Below are positions 25,425 through 34,225 of a DNA stretch of 40,318 nucleotides, piece by piece. A program made the position numbers and the translations under genes. The stretch lies in the NCBI GenBank assembly GCA_900318795.1, contig ONLU01000035.1, positions 1 to 40,318 of the forward strand, written 5' to 3'. Within the stretch, counting starts at the first letter, position 1. Each line of letters opens with the position of its first letter. The notes under the pieces were generated by a model, which made no database searches, was not told the DNA's origin, and was given only the letters and a program-made list of their open reading frames with translations. This stretch comes from an uncultured Prevotellaceae bacterium (GTDB lineage Bacteria > Bacteroidota > Bacteroidia > Bacteroidales > Bacteroidaceae).

Positions 25425-27182
25425 ATGTATAGAACAAACACTTGTGGCGAGCTGAGACTTGCCAATGCTGGCCAGCATGTAACATTGGCAGGCTGGGTAC
25501 AGAAAACGAGAAAGATGGGTGGTATGACCTTTGTCGACCTCCGCGACCGCTACGGATTGACGCAGCTGGTGTTCGACGAGTCAAAGAATGCTACCTTGTG
25601 CGAACAGGCTAATCGTCTGGGTCGTGAGTGGTGTATACAGGTAAAAGGTATTGTTAGCGAGCGCGAGTCAAAGAACTCGAAGATGCCTACAGGCGACATC
25701 GAGATTCTGGCTGACGAGTTGAATGTGTTGAGCGAGAGCCAGACACCTCCCTTCACCATCGAAGACAATACGGATGGTGGTGACGATATCCGCATGAAGT
25801 ATCGTTACCTCGATTTGCGCCGTTCCTGCGTACGCAAGAATCTGGAACTGCGCCATCGCATGACCATTCTCATTCGTAACTTCCTCGATTCAAAGAATTT
25901 CATAGAGGTTGAAACTCCTATCCTCATCGGTTCCACCCCAGAAGGAGCACGCGACTTTGTTGTCCCCTCACGCATGAATCCCGGACAGTTCTATGCTTTG
26001 CCCCAGAGTCCTCAGACCTTGAAGCAGCTGCTGATGGTTTCAGGTTTCGACCGTTATTTCCAGATTGCCAAGTGCTTCCGCGATGAAGACCTGCGTGCTG
26101 ATCGCCAGCCAGAGTTCACACAGATTGACTGCGAGATGTCGTTTGCTGACCAGGAAGACGTATTGGAAATTTTCGAAGACCTGGCTCGTCACCTGTTCCG
26201 TGAGGTCCGTGGTGTCGAGTTGCCCAAGCTGGAACGTATGACTTGGCACGAGGCTATGCGCCGTTTCGGCAGCGACAAGCCCGACTTGCGCTTTGGTATG
26301 GAGTTTGTCGAACTGATGGATGTGCTGAAGGGAACAGGAACTTTCCCCGTATTCAATGAGGCAGAATATATTGGTGGTATCGTGGTGCCTGGCTGTGCCG
26401 AGTACACTCGTAAGCAGCTTGACCAACTGACAGACTTCGTAAAGCGTCCCCAGGTAGGTGCCAAGGGACTGGTTTACGTGAAGTTCAATGCCGATGGTAC
26501 TGTCAAGAGCAGCGTCGACAAGTTCTATGAGCCTGAAGTATGGGCTAAGCTCAAGGAGAAGACAGGTGCCAAGGATGGCGACCTGGTACTCATCTTGAGT
26601 GGCGACAAGGCCAACAAAACGCGTACCCAGCTCTGTACCCTTCGACTGGAGATGGGCGACCGTCTTGGACTTCGTGACAAGGATGTCTTCAAGTGTCTGT
26701 GGATTGTCGACTTCCCCCTCTTTGAGTGGAGCGACGAGGAACAGCGCCTGATGGCTACACACCACCCCTTCACCTTGCCCAATCCTGACGATATCCCCTT
26801 ACTCGACACAGCTCCCGAGAAGGTGCGTGCTGTTGCCTATGACTTCGTGTGCAACGGCATCGAGGTAGGCGGTGGCTCCCTGCGTATCCACGATGGTAAA
26901 CTGCAGGAGAAGATGTTCCAGATTCTGGGCTTCACACCCGAGCGGGCTATGGCACAGTTCGGCTTCCTCATCAATGCCTTCAAGTATGGTGCGCCCCCTC
27001 ATGCAGGTCTGGCTTTTGGCCTGGACCGTTTCGTGAGCATCATGGCAGGCCTCGACAGCATTCGCGACTGCATTGCCTTCCCCAAGAACAACAGTGGTCG
27101 TGATGTCATGCTGGATGCACCAGGTGAACTTGATCCTAAACAGTTGGAAGAATTGCAGTTAGAGGTCCATTTGGCTGAGTAG
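25425..27182 (+). CDS. aspS: aspartyl-tRNA synthetase
   Basis: A 585-residue class IIb enzyme of the bacterial type: OB-fold anticodon domain (about residues 1-110, [15 protein letters not shown]), catalytic motif 2 [18 protein letters not shown], an inserted GAD domain (about residues 280-420), and motif 3 [15 protein letters not shown] near the C-terminus. It charges tRNA-Asp. Length and motifs are intact. The end sequence LQLEVHLAE is ordinary. A 14-bp palindrome lies just behind the stop. Confidence 0.97.
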   Translation: MYRTNTCGELRLANAGQHVTLAGWVQKTRKMGGMTFVDLRDRYGLTQLVFDESKNATLCEQANRLGREWCIQVKGIVSERESKNSKMPTGDIEILADELNVLSESQTPPFTIEDNTDGGDDIRMKYRYLDLRRSCVRKNLELRHRMTILIRNFLDSKNFIEVETPILIGSTPEGARDFVVPSRMNPGQFYALPQSPQTLKQLLMVSGFDRYFQIAKCFRDEDLRADRQPEFTQIDCEMSFADQEDVLEIFEDLARHLFREVRGVELPKLERMTWHEAMRRFGSDKPDLRFGMEFVELMDVLKGTGTFPVFNEAEYIGGIVVPGCAEYTRKQLDQLTDFVKRPQVGAKGLVYVKFNADGTVKSSVDKFYEPEVWAKLKEKTGAKDGDLVLILSGDKANKTRTQLCTLRLEMGDRLGLRDKDVFKCLWIVDFPLFEWSDEEQRLMATHHPFTLPNPDDIPLLDTAPEKVRAVAYDFVCNGIEVGGGSLRIHDGKLQEKMFQILGFTPERAMAQFGFLINAFKYGAPPHAGLAFGLDRFVSIMAGLDSIRDCIAFPKNNSGRDVMLDAPGELDPKQLEELQLEVHLAE

Positions 27183-27186
27183 TTGA

Positions 27187-27200
27187 TTGACCTAGGTCAA
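27187..27200. promoter_or_regulatory. 14-bp perfect palindrome after aspS
   Basis: TTGACCTAGGTCAA, five bases after the aspS stop and about 60 bases before the -7 box of the next gene. It resembles a dimeric regulator site; no loop or T-run supports a terminator. Confidence 0.35.
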
Positions 27201-27261
27201 GAATATGTATAAAAAAAGGAAAAAGCGGCTGTTTGCGATAACAACGAGTCTGAAAAGTTCT

Positions 27262-27269
27262 TAATTTTG
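27262..27269 (+). promoter_or_regulatory. -7 box of the DUF2582 gene
   Basis: TAATTTTG, a TAnnTTTG match, 63 bases before the ATG; the leader is A-rich (AAAAAAAAGCG), as in strongly translated Bacteroidota genes. Confidence 0.55.
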
Positions 27270-27332
27270 CATCGTGAATAGAGAAAGATTATAGAATCTT
27301 ATAAAAAAAAGCGAAATAATTTTTAAATAACT

Positions 27333-27638
27333 ATGGCAGAAAAGAAAGTTACAAAGAAGGCCGCTGCTCCTAAGGCAGAAGAGGCAAAGAAGTCAACCGT
27401 AAAGAAGGCCGCTGCTCCTAAAAAGGATGCAGCAAAGGCAATTGTTGTAAACGCAGAGAACGCTGGTTTCAAGGCAGGTGATGTTTATCAGGCTTTGGCA
27501 GCTGCAGAGAAGGCTCTGTCTGTTAAGGAGATTGCTAAGGCAGCTAAGATCAGCGAGGAGGAGACTCTGCTGGGTCTGGGTTGGCTCTTCAAGGAGGGCA
27601 AGCTTGCTGCTGCTGACGATAAGGTAACACTTGCTTAA
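27333..27638 (+). CDS. DUF2582 winged-helix protein with Lys/Ala-rich tail
   Basis: A 101-residue protein. Residues 1-38 are a basic low-complexity tail (MAEKKVTKKAAAPKAEEAKK, then STVKKAAAPKKDAAKA) with an AAAPK motif repeated, like the tails of histone H1 and bacterial nucleoid proteins. Residues of about 42-101 form the DUF2582 winged helix-turn-helix (AGDVYQALAAAEKALSVKEI, EETLLGLGWLFKEGKL). It probably binds DNA, and the codon use and A-rich leader suggest high expression. It is monocistronic between a TAATTTTG promoter and a strong terminator. Confidence 0.85.
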   Translation: MAEKKVTKKAAAPKAEEAKKSTVKKAAAPKKDAAKAIVVNAENAGFKAGDVYQALAAAEKALSVKEIAKAAKISEEETLLGLGWLFKEGKLAAADDKVTLA

Positions 27639-27662
27639 TCAAATTAAAAAGAAGCATAAGAG

Positions 27663-27697
27663 GGCTGGTAGGCTGCAAGAGCATACCAGCCTTTTTT
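27663..27697 (+). terminator. terminator of the DUF2582 gene
   Basis: GGCTGGTA and TACCAGCC form a perfect 8-bp stem around a 13-base loop, followed by six T. Confidence 0.92.
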
Positions 27698-27739
27698 ATC
27701 ATTGAAAAGCCAAAGTCTACAATTAAGATATATCTCGCA

Positions 27740-28078
27740 TTGAATTACGATCAGCAGATTTTAAAGGTTCTTACGGATGCAGGCGACTATGGTGTCAGCG
27801 TGCAGTCAGTGGTGAAGCATGTGTACAACATGAATTGTACTTTTTTTTCTCAACCGGACTACGAGGATGTGAAGTCCTACGTACAGCAGTTTCTGTTGCG
27901 TAATTCCAAGTCATCCCAGTCACTCGTCGAGCGTACTGAGCGGAGGGGCTACTACCGTTTGAATACCTGCGGCTCTACAGATGCCCGTCAGCTGATGTTG
28001 CAATTCCGCGAAGCACAGGAGGAAAAGAAAGAGGAGAAGCCCCAACAGGACCTCTCCCTCGATTTGTTTTCCGATTGA
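27740..28078 (+). CDS. conserved small Bacteroidales protein of unknown function
   Basis: A 112-residue protein whose first plausible start is TTG at 27740 (LNYDQQILKVLTDAG); the frame is open upstream but has no ATG or GTG. The core GVSVQSVVKHVYNMNCTFFS, then YVQQFLLRNSKSSQSLVERT and GYYRLNT, looks like a winged-helix DNA-binding or effector domain. The tail is charged (EEKKEEKPQQDLSLDLFSD). I believe close homologues are widespread in Bacteroides and Prevotella but know no function. It is convergent with hisB, with 17 bases between the stops. Confidence 0.7.
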   Translation: MNYDQQILKVLTDAGDYGVSVQSVVKHVYNMNCTFFSQPDYEDVKSYVQQFLLRNSKSSQSLVERTERRGYYRLNTCGSTDARQLMLQFREAQEEKKEEKPQQDLSLDLFSD

Positions 28079-28095
28079 CGGTGACGGACTATTCT

Positions 28096-29154
28096 TTATA
28101 GCGCTCCCTTGGTAGAAGGCAACTCGTAGTGATAGACATCCCTGCGGACAGCCATTTTCAGCGAGCGTGCCAAGGCCTTGAAGATGCCCTCAATCTTGTG
28201 GTGCTCGTTCTGCCCCTCTGCACGGATGTTCAGGTTCATCTTAGCTGCATCGCTGAGACTCTTGAAGAAGTGCAGGAACATCTCCGTGGGCATGTCTCCA
28301 ATGTGTTCCCTTTCAAATTTCGCATCCCAGACCAGCCAGGGACGGCCTCCGAAGTCCAGTGCTACGGAACATAGGCAATCATCCATAGGCAGACAGTACC
28401 CATAGCGTTCTATGCCGCGTTTGTCGCCCAGTGCCTTGAGCAGACACTCACCTAGCGTGAGCGCCGTGTCCTCTATGGTGTGGTGCTCGTCCACATGCAG
28501 GTCGCCCTTGGCGTGGATGGTGAGGTCTATCATGCCATGCTTGCCTATTTGTTCCAGCATGTGGTCAAAGAACCCCAGTCCAGTCTCGATGTCGCAGTGT
28601 CCGTTGCCGTCCAGATCCAAGCTTACGTAGATGTCAGTCTCCTTGGTGGTACGTCTTACCTCCGCCTTCCGTTCGCCGCCATAGGCTATTGCTGCCGCTT
28701 TGTCCCAGTCGCCTATCTGTAGGAACTGACAGCCGATGTTGGCAGCAAACTGTCTGTCCGTGTCTCTGTCGCCGATGACATAGCTGTTTGCGATGTCGTA
28801 TGCTGGCGAGTTCATGTATTTCTCCACCAGTCCGGTGTTGGGCTTGCGCGTGGGAGCGTTGTCTTCAGGGAAGTGCGGGTCGATGAGGATGTCGTCAAAC
28901 TCCACTCCCTCGCCCTTCAGTGTGTCGATGATGAAGTTCTGTACGGGCCAGAAGGTGTCTTCTGGAAATGCCTTCGTTCCCAAGCCGTCCTGATTGGACA
29001 CCATGACGAACAGGTAGTCCGTGTGCTGTCTGAGGAAGACGAGGTTGGAGATGGCACGAGGCACGAACTGCAGCTTCTCGAAGCTGTCTATCTGCTCGTC
29101 CTCTGGCTCACGGATAATCGTTCCGTCGCGGTCTATGAATAAGATTTTCTTCAT
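28096..29154 (-). CDS. hisB: bifunctional histidinol-phosphatase / imidazoleglycerol-phosphate dehydratase
   Basis: A 352-residue fusion. Residues 1-165 are a HAD phosphatase (FIDRDGT with Asp8/Asp10, [21 protein letters not shown]); residues of about 168-352 are the IGP dehydratase, with the Mn-binding histidine motifs [24 protein letters not shown] and [14 protein letters not shown]. It performs steps 6 and 8 of histidine synthesis. Both halves look intact. The remaining his genes are not in the window, although hisGDCB often cluster in this group, so it is either an operon end separated from the rest or a dispersed gene. Confidence 0.96.
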   Translation of the reverse strand: MKKILFIDRDGTIIREPEDEQIDSFEKLQFVPRAISNLVFLRQHTDYLFVMVSNQDGLGTKAFPEDTFWPVQNFIIDTLKGEGVEFDDILIDPHFPEDNAPTRKPNTGLVEKYMNSPAYDIANSYVIGDRDTDRQFAANIGCQFLQIGDWDKAAAIAYGGERKAEVRRTTKETDIYVSLDLDGNGHCDIETGLGFFDHMLEQIGKHGMIDLTIHAKGDLHVDEHHTIEDTALTLGECLLKALGDKRGIERYGYCLPMDDCLCSVALDFGGRPWLVWDAKFEREHIGDMPTEMFLHFFKSLSDAAKMNLNIRAEGQNEHHKIEGIFKALARSLKMAVRRDVYHYELPSTKGAL

Positions 29155-29188
29155 GGTCTGCGCTGTTATAATCTGTCGTTATATGTTT

Positions 29189-29812
29189 TTACTGAATCAG
29201 GTTCTGCAGGCTCTTCCGCTTTTCCTCGCGTGCCTGTATGGAGCCACACACATAGTAGTAGTGCACCAACAGCAGCTGGCTGACATAGAACTGCACGAAA
29301 GCCGTCATGACGAAGGTGAAGAAGGTCAGCCCCGTCATGTAGGAGGGCATCCCTGAGGGGTCTCCGATGAGCATTCCTTGCAGCGCCTTCAGGTTGGCCA
29401 GGCAAAGTATGACGGCAGGAATCAGCACGATGCAGCTGGCCAGCATCACCAGCAGGGCACTGGTGAACAGTACGATGAGCATCAGTCCGATATTCCTCAG
29501 TCGCATCTTCCACCCGCCTCGTGGTGCCAGCCAGTAGTCTCGGTGCAACTTCAGCACCCTGCGTACCAGGGCGTAGATGACGGGCAGCGCGAAAGGCATG
29601 CAAAACAATACGATGGCGGCTGCCATGCTGTTGGGTTTCATCAGGAGCATCAGTGCTCCGAAGGTTCCGTACAGGATGGCCAACACCAGTGCTGTAAGCC
29701 ACGATTTCTTGAAGAACGAGCGAAACTGTTCCATATAGAGTCTGAATCCCGTCTTGAGCACACTGCGGTAGCTGCGGGCTTTCAGAAGCGTCAAATCTTT
29801 TTCTTTTTCCAT
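29189..29812 (-). CDS. multi-spanning membrane protein of unknown function
   Basis: A 207-residue protein beginning MEKEKDLTLLKARSYRSVLK; the ATG at 29812 is preferred to 29836, which lies on the promoter. About five hydrophobic helices follow (LTALVLAILYGTFGALMLLM, AIVLFCMPFALPVIYALV, IGLMLIVLFTSALLVMLASC, FVMTAFVQFYVSQLLLVHYY) with a short basic tail. No family motif was recognised. It lies 34 bases upstream of hisB on the same strand, so the two may be co-transcribed, and it is the last gene before the A+T-rich cluster. Confidence 0.7.
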   Translation of the reverse strand: MEKEKDLTLLKARSYRSVLKTGFRLYMEQFRSFFKKSWLTALVLAILYGTFGALMLLMKPNSMAAAIVLFCMPFALPVIYALVRRVLKLHRDYWLAPRGGWKMRLRNIGLMLIVLFTSALLVMLASCIVLIPAVILCLANLKALQGMLIGDPSGMPSYMTGLTFFTFVMTAFVQFYVSQLLLVHYYYVCGSIQAREEKRKSLQNLIQ

Positions 29813-29833
29813 GTTTTTAATTGTTTTGCCGTG

Positions 29834-29841
29834 CAAAGGTA
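29834..29841 (-). promoter_or_regulatory. -7 box of the membrane-protein/hisB unit
   Basis: The reverse complement TACCTTTG matches TAnnTTTG, 21 bases before the ATG at 29812. Confidence 0.6.
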
Positions 29842-30144
29842 CAAAAAACTCTCAACTTTTTGCGCTTTTCTCATGAAAGATTCAAATTATTTTCGTAACT
29901 TTGGAAGAATTCTCAGCTCTTCTTTGTATAAAGGCAGTTTAGGGGATTAAGAAATACTGGGTTACGAATTAGCAACCGTACTCAATTCTACATTCTTCCA
30001 CCTAAAGGTAGAAGTGTGGCGTTGCAATCTGCTATAAACTGCATCAAAGAACACCCGATGCTGAGCCAGCAACCGTACTATGACTCATCATCGAGTGTAA
30101 AGGTACAACATTTTTTTGAAATAACCAAATGCTATTCACAATTT
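29842..30144. other. gene-free junction between the housekeeping and A+T-rich regions
   Basis: No convincing frame. It contains a + strand TAACTTTG promoter-like box (29896-29903), a small hairpin CTTCCACCT AA AGGTAGAAG (29995-30014) and a 12-bp direct repeat AGCAACCGTACT (29971-29982 and 30068-30079). A short untranslated RNA is possible but unproven. No attachment-site-like or tRNA sequence was seen. Confidence 0.4.
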
Positions 30145-31019
30145 CTAACCATCAGTTTCACCATCGTCTTCATTTTCTTCATCGGCATCCTCAAGTATCT
30201 CTGGAAACAGCATCATGTGCTCCAATGGGGCTGAGTTCCCAAACATATATTCGCTATAGCGGGTTATATTGTCGTAGGTCGCCAAGAAACAGAAGTCATT
30301 GATTGCATAGATGTCCTTGTGGGATTCTTGACGATTTGCTTGAGGATAGTGTTTAGGCAACGGTAACGCATTTGATTGTACTCCAAATTTAGAATCATAC
30401 CGTCACGGGATGGACTTTCTGCCACCTGCTTAAGAACACGCCACGTACGCCACATCTCATGTAGATAGCGTGAGAACTTACCCTTCATCATCAGATGTTC
30501 CAACAGCGGGATGGCGGGATGTGGTTCTTCGTGCCGATTCTGGTGGGCAATCTCAATAGTAAAAAGACATTCCTTGTCAAAACTACTGGTCTCATACAAC
30601 ATCCTTTTTAGATAGTTATTACTCTCTTCTGATTGTATCCTTCGCAGATTACAGACCGAGTCATAGTTTGGAATGAACTGCTTAATATCCATATACTTCT
30701 CAACGTCCTTATCTGTAATCTGTCCATAATGGTTCAATGCAAATCGGCTCGATAGTTTGTCGGCAAATGCCTTATAGGCAGACCATACATGATCCCATAG
30801 CACGGAATCCTCCTGATTCCATAGGGCAGTATCTCTTGGCAAGATGCTCACAAGCGTCTTCACATACTGTTCCGCTGCTTCCCTCATACCTCTATCCTTG
30901 ATGGCATTAGTCTTTAGCAGTCCTATAGTATCATTGACTACCTCACCAAACCTGAACCATAATTCCACATCACAATATGCCGCCCTCAAGATAGCATAGC
31001 CATTGGCTACATCCATCAT
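30145..31019 (-). pseudogene. unknown protein with an apparent single-base frameshift
   Basis: From the ATG at 31019 a helix-rich sequence runs (MMDVANGYAILRAAYCDVEL, then HVWSAYKAFADKLSSRFALN) to LNTILKQIVKN, where the frame becomes nonsense and stops at 30264. The next frame continues sensibly from HKDIYAINDFCFLATYDNI to an acidic tail ending at 30145. One extra C in the CCC at 30321-30323 would join them (KNPHKDI). Coding-like sequence also extends 5' of the ATG (ETLSNKDIYFKADTSLPDNP) towards an ATG at 31102, out of frame with it, so the start is uncertain too. No family was recognised; it lies directly behind the gene at 31106 and may be co-translated. Confidence 0.6.
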
Positions 31020-31105
31020 ATCGTTGATAATAGGATTGTCAGGCAGCGATGTGTCTGCCTTGAAATAGATGTCCTTATTGGATAATGTCTCGACTTCTTC
31101 ATATA

Positions 31106-31531
31106 TTACAGACTCTTAATGTATATGAACTTGGGATAGTGCCCCAACACAAAGAGCGTAACAGGACATATCCACAATGAGTCTCGCTTATACCGCTTTG
31201 TGAATGGCTCATACTTCACTTGATAGGTACTACCGCCAAAAAGAGAATGCTCCGTTTGTTCCAGTTCGATATATCCTTCATGCTTTTCATGCTTTGTTGC
31301 AGGAATCACACTCACTTTCACGAACAGATTACCATTCGAAAGCAGTTCCAACATCTTGTCTGCCCCAGAAACCATAGCCAAGTTGTCATGAGAGAAAGGC
31401 CAGTGGGGAAAGTCCACATACCAACAACCATTCTTTTCCTTGTTGAACTGGATACGATACTCCCGTTTCCTGCCAAACACGCTCCGCACCATCATAGATG
31501 CCCCGCTACATATTTCCTTTATTGTGTACAT
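31106..31531 (-). CDS. DUF6717-like protein, function unknown
   Basis: A 141-residue soluble protein, MYTIKEICSGASMMVRSVFG, with the blocks RIQFNKEKNGCWYVDFPHWP, FSHDNLAMVSGADKMLELLS and LWICPVTLFVLGHYPKFIYI. This pattern resembles the small family annotated DUF6717, by memory only. It has its own TACCTTTG promoter box at 31540-31547, so this gene and the next form a separate unit from the Hsp70 cluster upstream. The stop at 31106 lies 3 bases before an ATG at 31102. Confidence 0.6.
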   Translation of the reverse strand: MYTIKEICSGASMMVRSVFGRKREYRIQFNKEKNGCWYVDFPHWPFSHDNLAMVSGADKMLELLSNGNLFVKVSVIPATKHEKHEGYIELEQTEHSLFGGSTYQVKYEPFTKRYKRDSLWICPVTLFVLGHYPKFIYIKSL

Positions 31532-31539
31532 ATCGACTG

Positions 31540-31547
31540 CAAAGGTA
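31540..31547 (-). promoter_or_regulatory. -7 box of the DUF6717-like unit
   Basis: The reverse complement TACCTTTG matches TAnnTTTG, 8 bases before the ATG at 31531, implying a very short leader. Confidence 0.5.
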
Positions 31548-31605
31548 CGAAATTATTCTCAAATGGAGATATTTGTTTTGTCACAAGCCTTGTGAAAGTA
31601 TAATT

Positions 31606-32868
31606 TTACTCCCAAGTCACAAGATTTCTTGGCAATGCTATCTTCTTAGCCTCTCCACGTAGTCCATCTATATAGTAGCTTTTCGCCATATATTCATCAA
31701 ACTGCCCGACAAAGGCGGCTCTTATGCGGGCGCACTTCTCATTGATAGAGTTGAGCATGGGATTTGTCACATCCTCTATACTCTGTATTGCTCTGTCTGT
31801 CAATCCTGATTGATTATAGATTCTCGTTAGTTCTTCCCGATAGTCTGGCAACTGCTTGAATGTTATCCCCTCTGGATGACGAAGGAACAACAAATAGACA
31901 GCCTTTACCAGTGGTTCCATCTTAATCTCCATATTGTTATAGTCAGGGAGAAGGATACGCCAATCCTTTGTAATAAAAAGACGGCTTAGGCGGTTGTCTG
32001 GGTGAATCAACTGTTCCAAAAGATATTCTGCAATACCACGCTGGCGCAACTTGCCGATTCGCTCTCGCACTTCCTCCATCAGTTCGTTAATGGTTTCTTC
32101 TTGCTCCTCTGGGCTAAAGTTATCATCAGCAAAATTGGCAGAATCGCATTCGGCGGTCGTCGCCTTATCCTTTCCGTCGTCCCCTCGATGTATATCCTCA
32201 GTCCGAATGAATCCTTGTTTTATCTTTTCTTTGTCTGAAGGGTTCTCCAGATATTGAAGCAAGAAGTCATTACCAATGGTGATTTCAGATGATTCAACAT
32301 CGTTGAGGTGTGGAGCTCTATATTGTAGGACTCGCTTGTCCTTCAGCTTCTTAATGAGCAGAGGTAGATAGATGATATGGAAACCTATCATCTGCCCCCA
32401 ACCTTCCAATACCTCTGGATGTTTCTCAATCAGTTCTGATAGTGTTTTATCCTCTTCGCTGGCTACATACACCAGTTCCTTGGGTGATAGTTTGCCGTCT
32501 AACTTGAACTCAATCATATTATCCTCGATCTTTATCTGATCTTGGGGTGGTAGCGGCTGATAGTTAACTGCGGTCTTCTTTTCCAACCGCTTCTCCAATA
32601 CATACAGTCCAATGAGCAAAGCAGCAACCACTACATCAATCACATTCCATGTAGTACGCCCCAAAGCAATCTTGTATATCGGTTGAAACAGCAATGCAAG
32701 TACGCTAAACGTAGTAGCCGCAATGGTCTTATTGCGACAATAGTACTGGTATGCCATCAGACCGAATACCACCATCGCCACAAACCGCACTAACTGGAAA
32801 TACCCATACGGCATCGGTGCCAAGCATAGCAGCATCAATACTGCAAGGATGAGATAGAACTGTTTCAT
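31606..32868 (-). CDS. DUF6804-like membrane protein with large cytosolic domain
   Basis: A 420-residue protein. Residues 1-95 hold four hydrophobic segments (YLILAVLMLLCLAPMPYGYF, then LVRFVAMVVFGLMAYQYYC, a third, and VIDVVVAALLIGLYVLEKRL) resembling small DUF6804 proteins. The rest is soluble: ELIEKHPEVLEGWGQMIGFH, an acidic linker near residue 225 (ADDNFSPEEQEETINELMEE) and a conserved-looking C-terminal helical domain (AVYLLFLRHPEGITFKQLPD). No catalytic motif is visible. It follows the unknown gene at 32923 by 54 bases, on the same strand, at the downstream end of the Hsp70/kinase cluster. Confidence 0.6.
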   Translation of the reverse strand: MKQFYLILAVLMLLCLAPMPYGYFQLVRFVAMVVFGLMAYQYYCRNKTIAATTFSVLALLFQPIYKIALGRTTWNVIDVVVAALLIGLYVLEKRLEKKTAVNYQPLPPQDQIKIEDNMIEFKLDGKLSPKELVYVASEEDKTLSELIEKHPEVLEGWGQMIGFHIIYLPLLIKKLKDKRVLQYRAPHLNDVESSEITIGNDFLLQYLENPSDKEKIKQGFIRTEDIHRGDDGKDKATTAECDSANFADDNFSPEEQEETINELMEEVRERIGKLRQRGIAEYLLEQLIHPDNRLSRLFITKDWRILLPDYNNMEIKMEPLVKAVYLLFLRHPEGITFKQLPDYREELTRIYNQSGLTDRAIQSIEDVTNPMLNSINEKCARIRAAFVGQFDEYMAKSYYIDGLRGEAKKIALPRNLVTWE

Positions 32869-32922
32869 TACTACCTACATTACCGAAAATAACTTTACAG
32901 GAATTATCTTCTACCTATTGAA

Positions 32923-33678
32923 TTAAATATCATATGAGGACATTTCATCATAACCATTAACAATCTCATCGTTCAAGCCTTCAAGAAAACGATATACTTG
33001 AAGCATCCTTGTATATAACAATTTATTGTCAATTTTCATATTTAATGACATGTTTTGAATCCGATTATCTTTCGAGAAATGATAACTATATCGAAATGTT
33101 GTACCACTTTTGTCTACATCAGAAATCTCATGCAAAAACCTTCCAATGATTCGTGTCCTTTCATCTTTTTTCCCAGATAAAGGCAATAGTTTGTCCCATA
33201 ATGTGGCTAAATTATGCTCATCATTCAAATCTTTTATGTCAACATCGTAGCCGCATCTACTGTAATGCCACAGAGTGTCTTTTAGCGTTAGTTCGACATA
33301 GTGTCTGAAACAATATAAACATGGTGCTATATAACAAGCCTTGAGATATTTCGATTCCGAGCAACCAATGATTCGTAGGAAGAAAATAGATGCACTTGCA
33401 AATCCTCTTGTCATGAGCAAGTTGTTGTCATATTCTTCTGAGTTAAAACATGAATAATTTCCGGTTTCTGCATTCTCGAAAAAATGATCACCGACCTCTA
33501 TTGCAGGTATTTTATCCTCAAGTGATTCTATGTCATGCCTTGAAAGCAAAACCATTTTCGTAAACAGTCGTCTTTTTTCATTTCTAATGCATCGCAAATC
33601 CGTTACTTTACAAATTCGCAAATGATAACGATTAGAGTGTAATCGCTTTATTTGCTTGTAGCAATTATTGATACTCAT
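32923..33678 (-). CDS. unknown 251-residue protein (HEPN-like feature)
   Basis: A soluble protein, MSINNCYKQIKRLHSNRYHL. The stretch YIAPCLYCFRHYVELTLKDT resembles the second helix of some HEPN-like domains (PCL..RHYVEL.LK), followed by DEHNLATLWDKLLP and a C-terminal helical region. HEPN domains are often RNases or nucleotide-binding adaptors, but the Rx4-6H catalytic motif is not clearly present, so this is only a structural hint. It starts 12 bases after the tail-anchored protein gene and belongs to the same run. Confidence 0.55.
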   Translation of the reverse strand: MSINNCYKQIKRLHSNRYHLRICKVTDLRCIRNEKRRLFTKMVLLSRHDIESLEDKIPAIEVGDHFFENAETGNYSCFNSEEYDNNLLMTRGFASASIFFLRIIGCSESKYLKACYIAPCLYCFRHYVELTLKDTLWHYSRCGYDVDIKDLNDEHNLATLWDKLLPLSGKKDERTRIIGRFLHEISDVDKSGTTFRYSYHFSKDNRIQNMSLNMKIDNKLLYTRMLQVYRFLEGLNDEIVNGYDEMSSYDI

Positions 33679-33690
33679 AGGATTACTATT

Positions 33691-34221
33691 TCAAAGAAAA
33701 GCTACAACAACTGAAACGATTAGTACCAAAAGAGCTACCGTGCAACCACTATTAGATGTAACTGGCCTTGGACTCTGCTTTTCGAGTTCTTTGTATTCAT
33801 CAATGACTTCATGAGGATTTGCAAATAGCCGTAACATATTATAAATGGCATCTAATTGCTGTAAGCTATGCTCTCGTAGTTTTTCATGACAATCTACCAT
33901 ATCAGCAATTTTATCATCTGACAACGGTTCTAAAACATCCTTATTCCACGTTAGCTTTGCACATTCTACCATAGAGTTCAACTCTTCTTTAAATGTTGGA
34001 AGCAGACTGTTATATTCGGAAAACTTTTGTTCAAAACTTCCTTCAAAGAATCTACTGTCGTTCAAATCAATATTCCATTTATCAATAGTTTTTCTCCATT
34101 TCTCATTTAGAACTGATGTAAGAATTTCAATCGTTTTGAAATTCGCTCTAATATCCTCTACATCGGATTCTTTAAGAAGGATTTCAAGATCCTTATATGA
34201 TTTTACCTTTTGAAAATCCAT
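33691..34221 (-). CDS. tail-anchored helical membrane protein
   Basis: A 176-residue protein: a charged alpha-helical body (MDFQKVKSYKDLEILLKESD, EQKFSEYNSLLPTFKEELNS) and one C-terminal transmembrane segment (CTVALLVLIVSVVVAFL) ending at the last residue. This suggests a helical domain held on the inner membrane facing the cytosol. No family was recognised. It starts 4 bases after the TerB-like stop, so it is translationally linked and may anchor a complex made by its neighbours. Confidence 0.65.
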   Translation of the reverse strand: MDFQKVKSYKDLEILLKESDVEDIRANFKTIEILTSVLNEKWRKTIDKWNIDLNDSRFFEGSFEQKFSEYNSLLPTFKEELNSMVECAKLTWNKDVLEPLSDDKIADMVDCHEKLREHSLQQLDAIYNMLRLFANPHEVIDEYKELEKQSPRPVTSNSGCTVALLVLIVSVVVAFL

Positions 34222-34225
34222 ACTC

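Noticed and set aside
28873-29142. Open frames opposite hisB
   Set aside because: Antisense shadows of a highly conserved enzyme.
30016-30234. 72-codon + strand frame in the junction
   Set aside because: Its 3' half is antisense to the acidic C-terminal frame ending at 30145, and it has no family resemblance.
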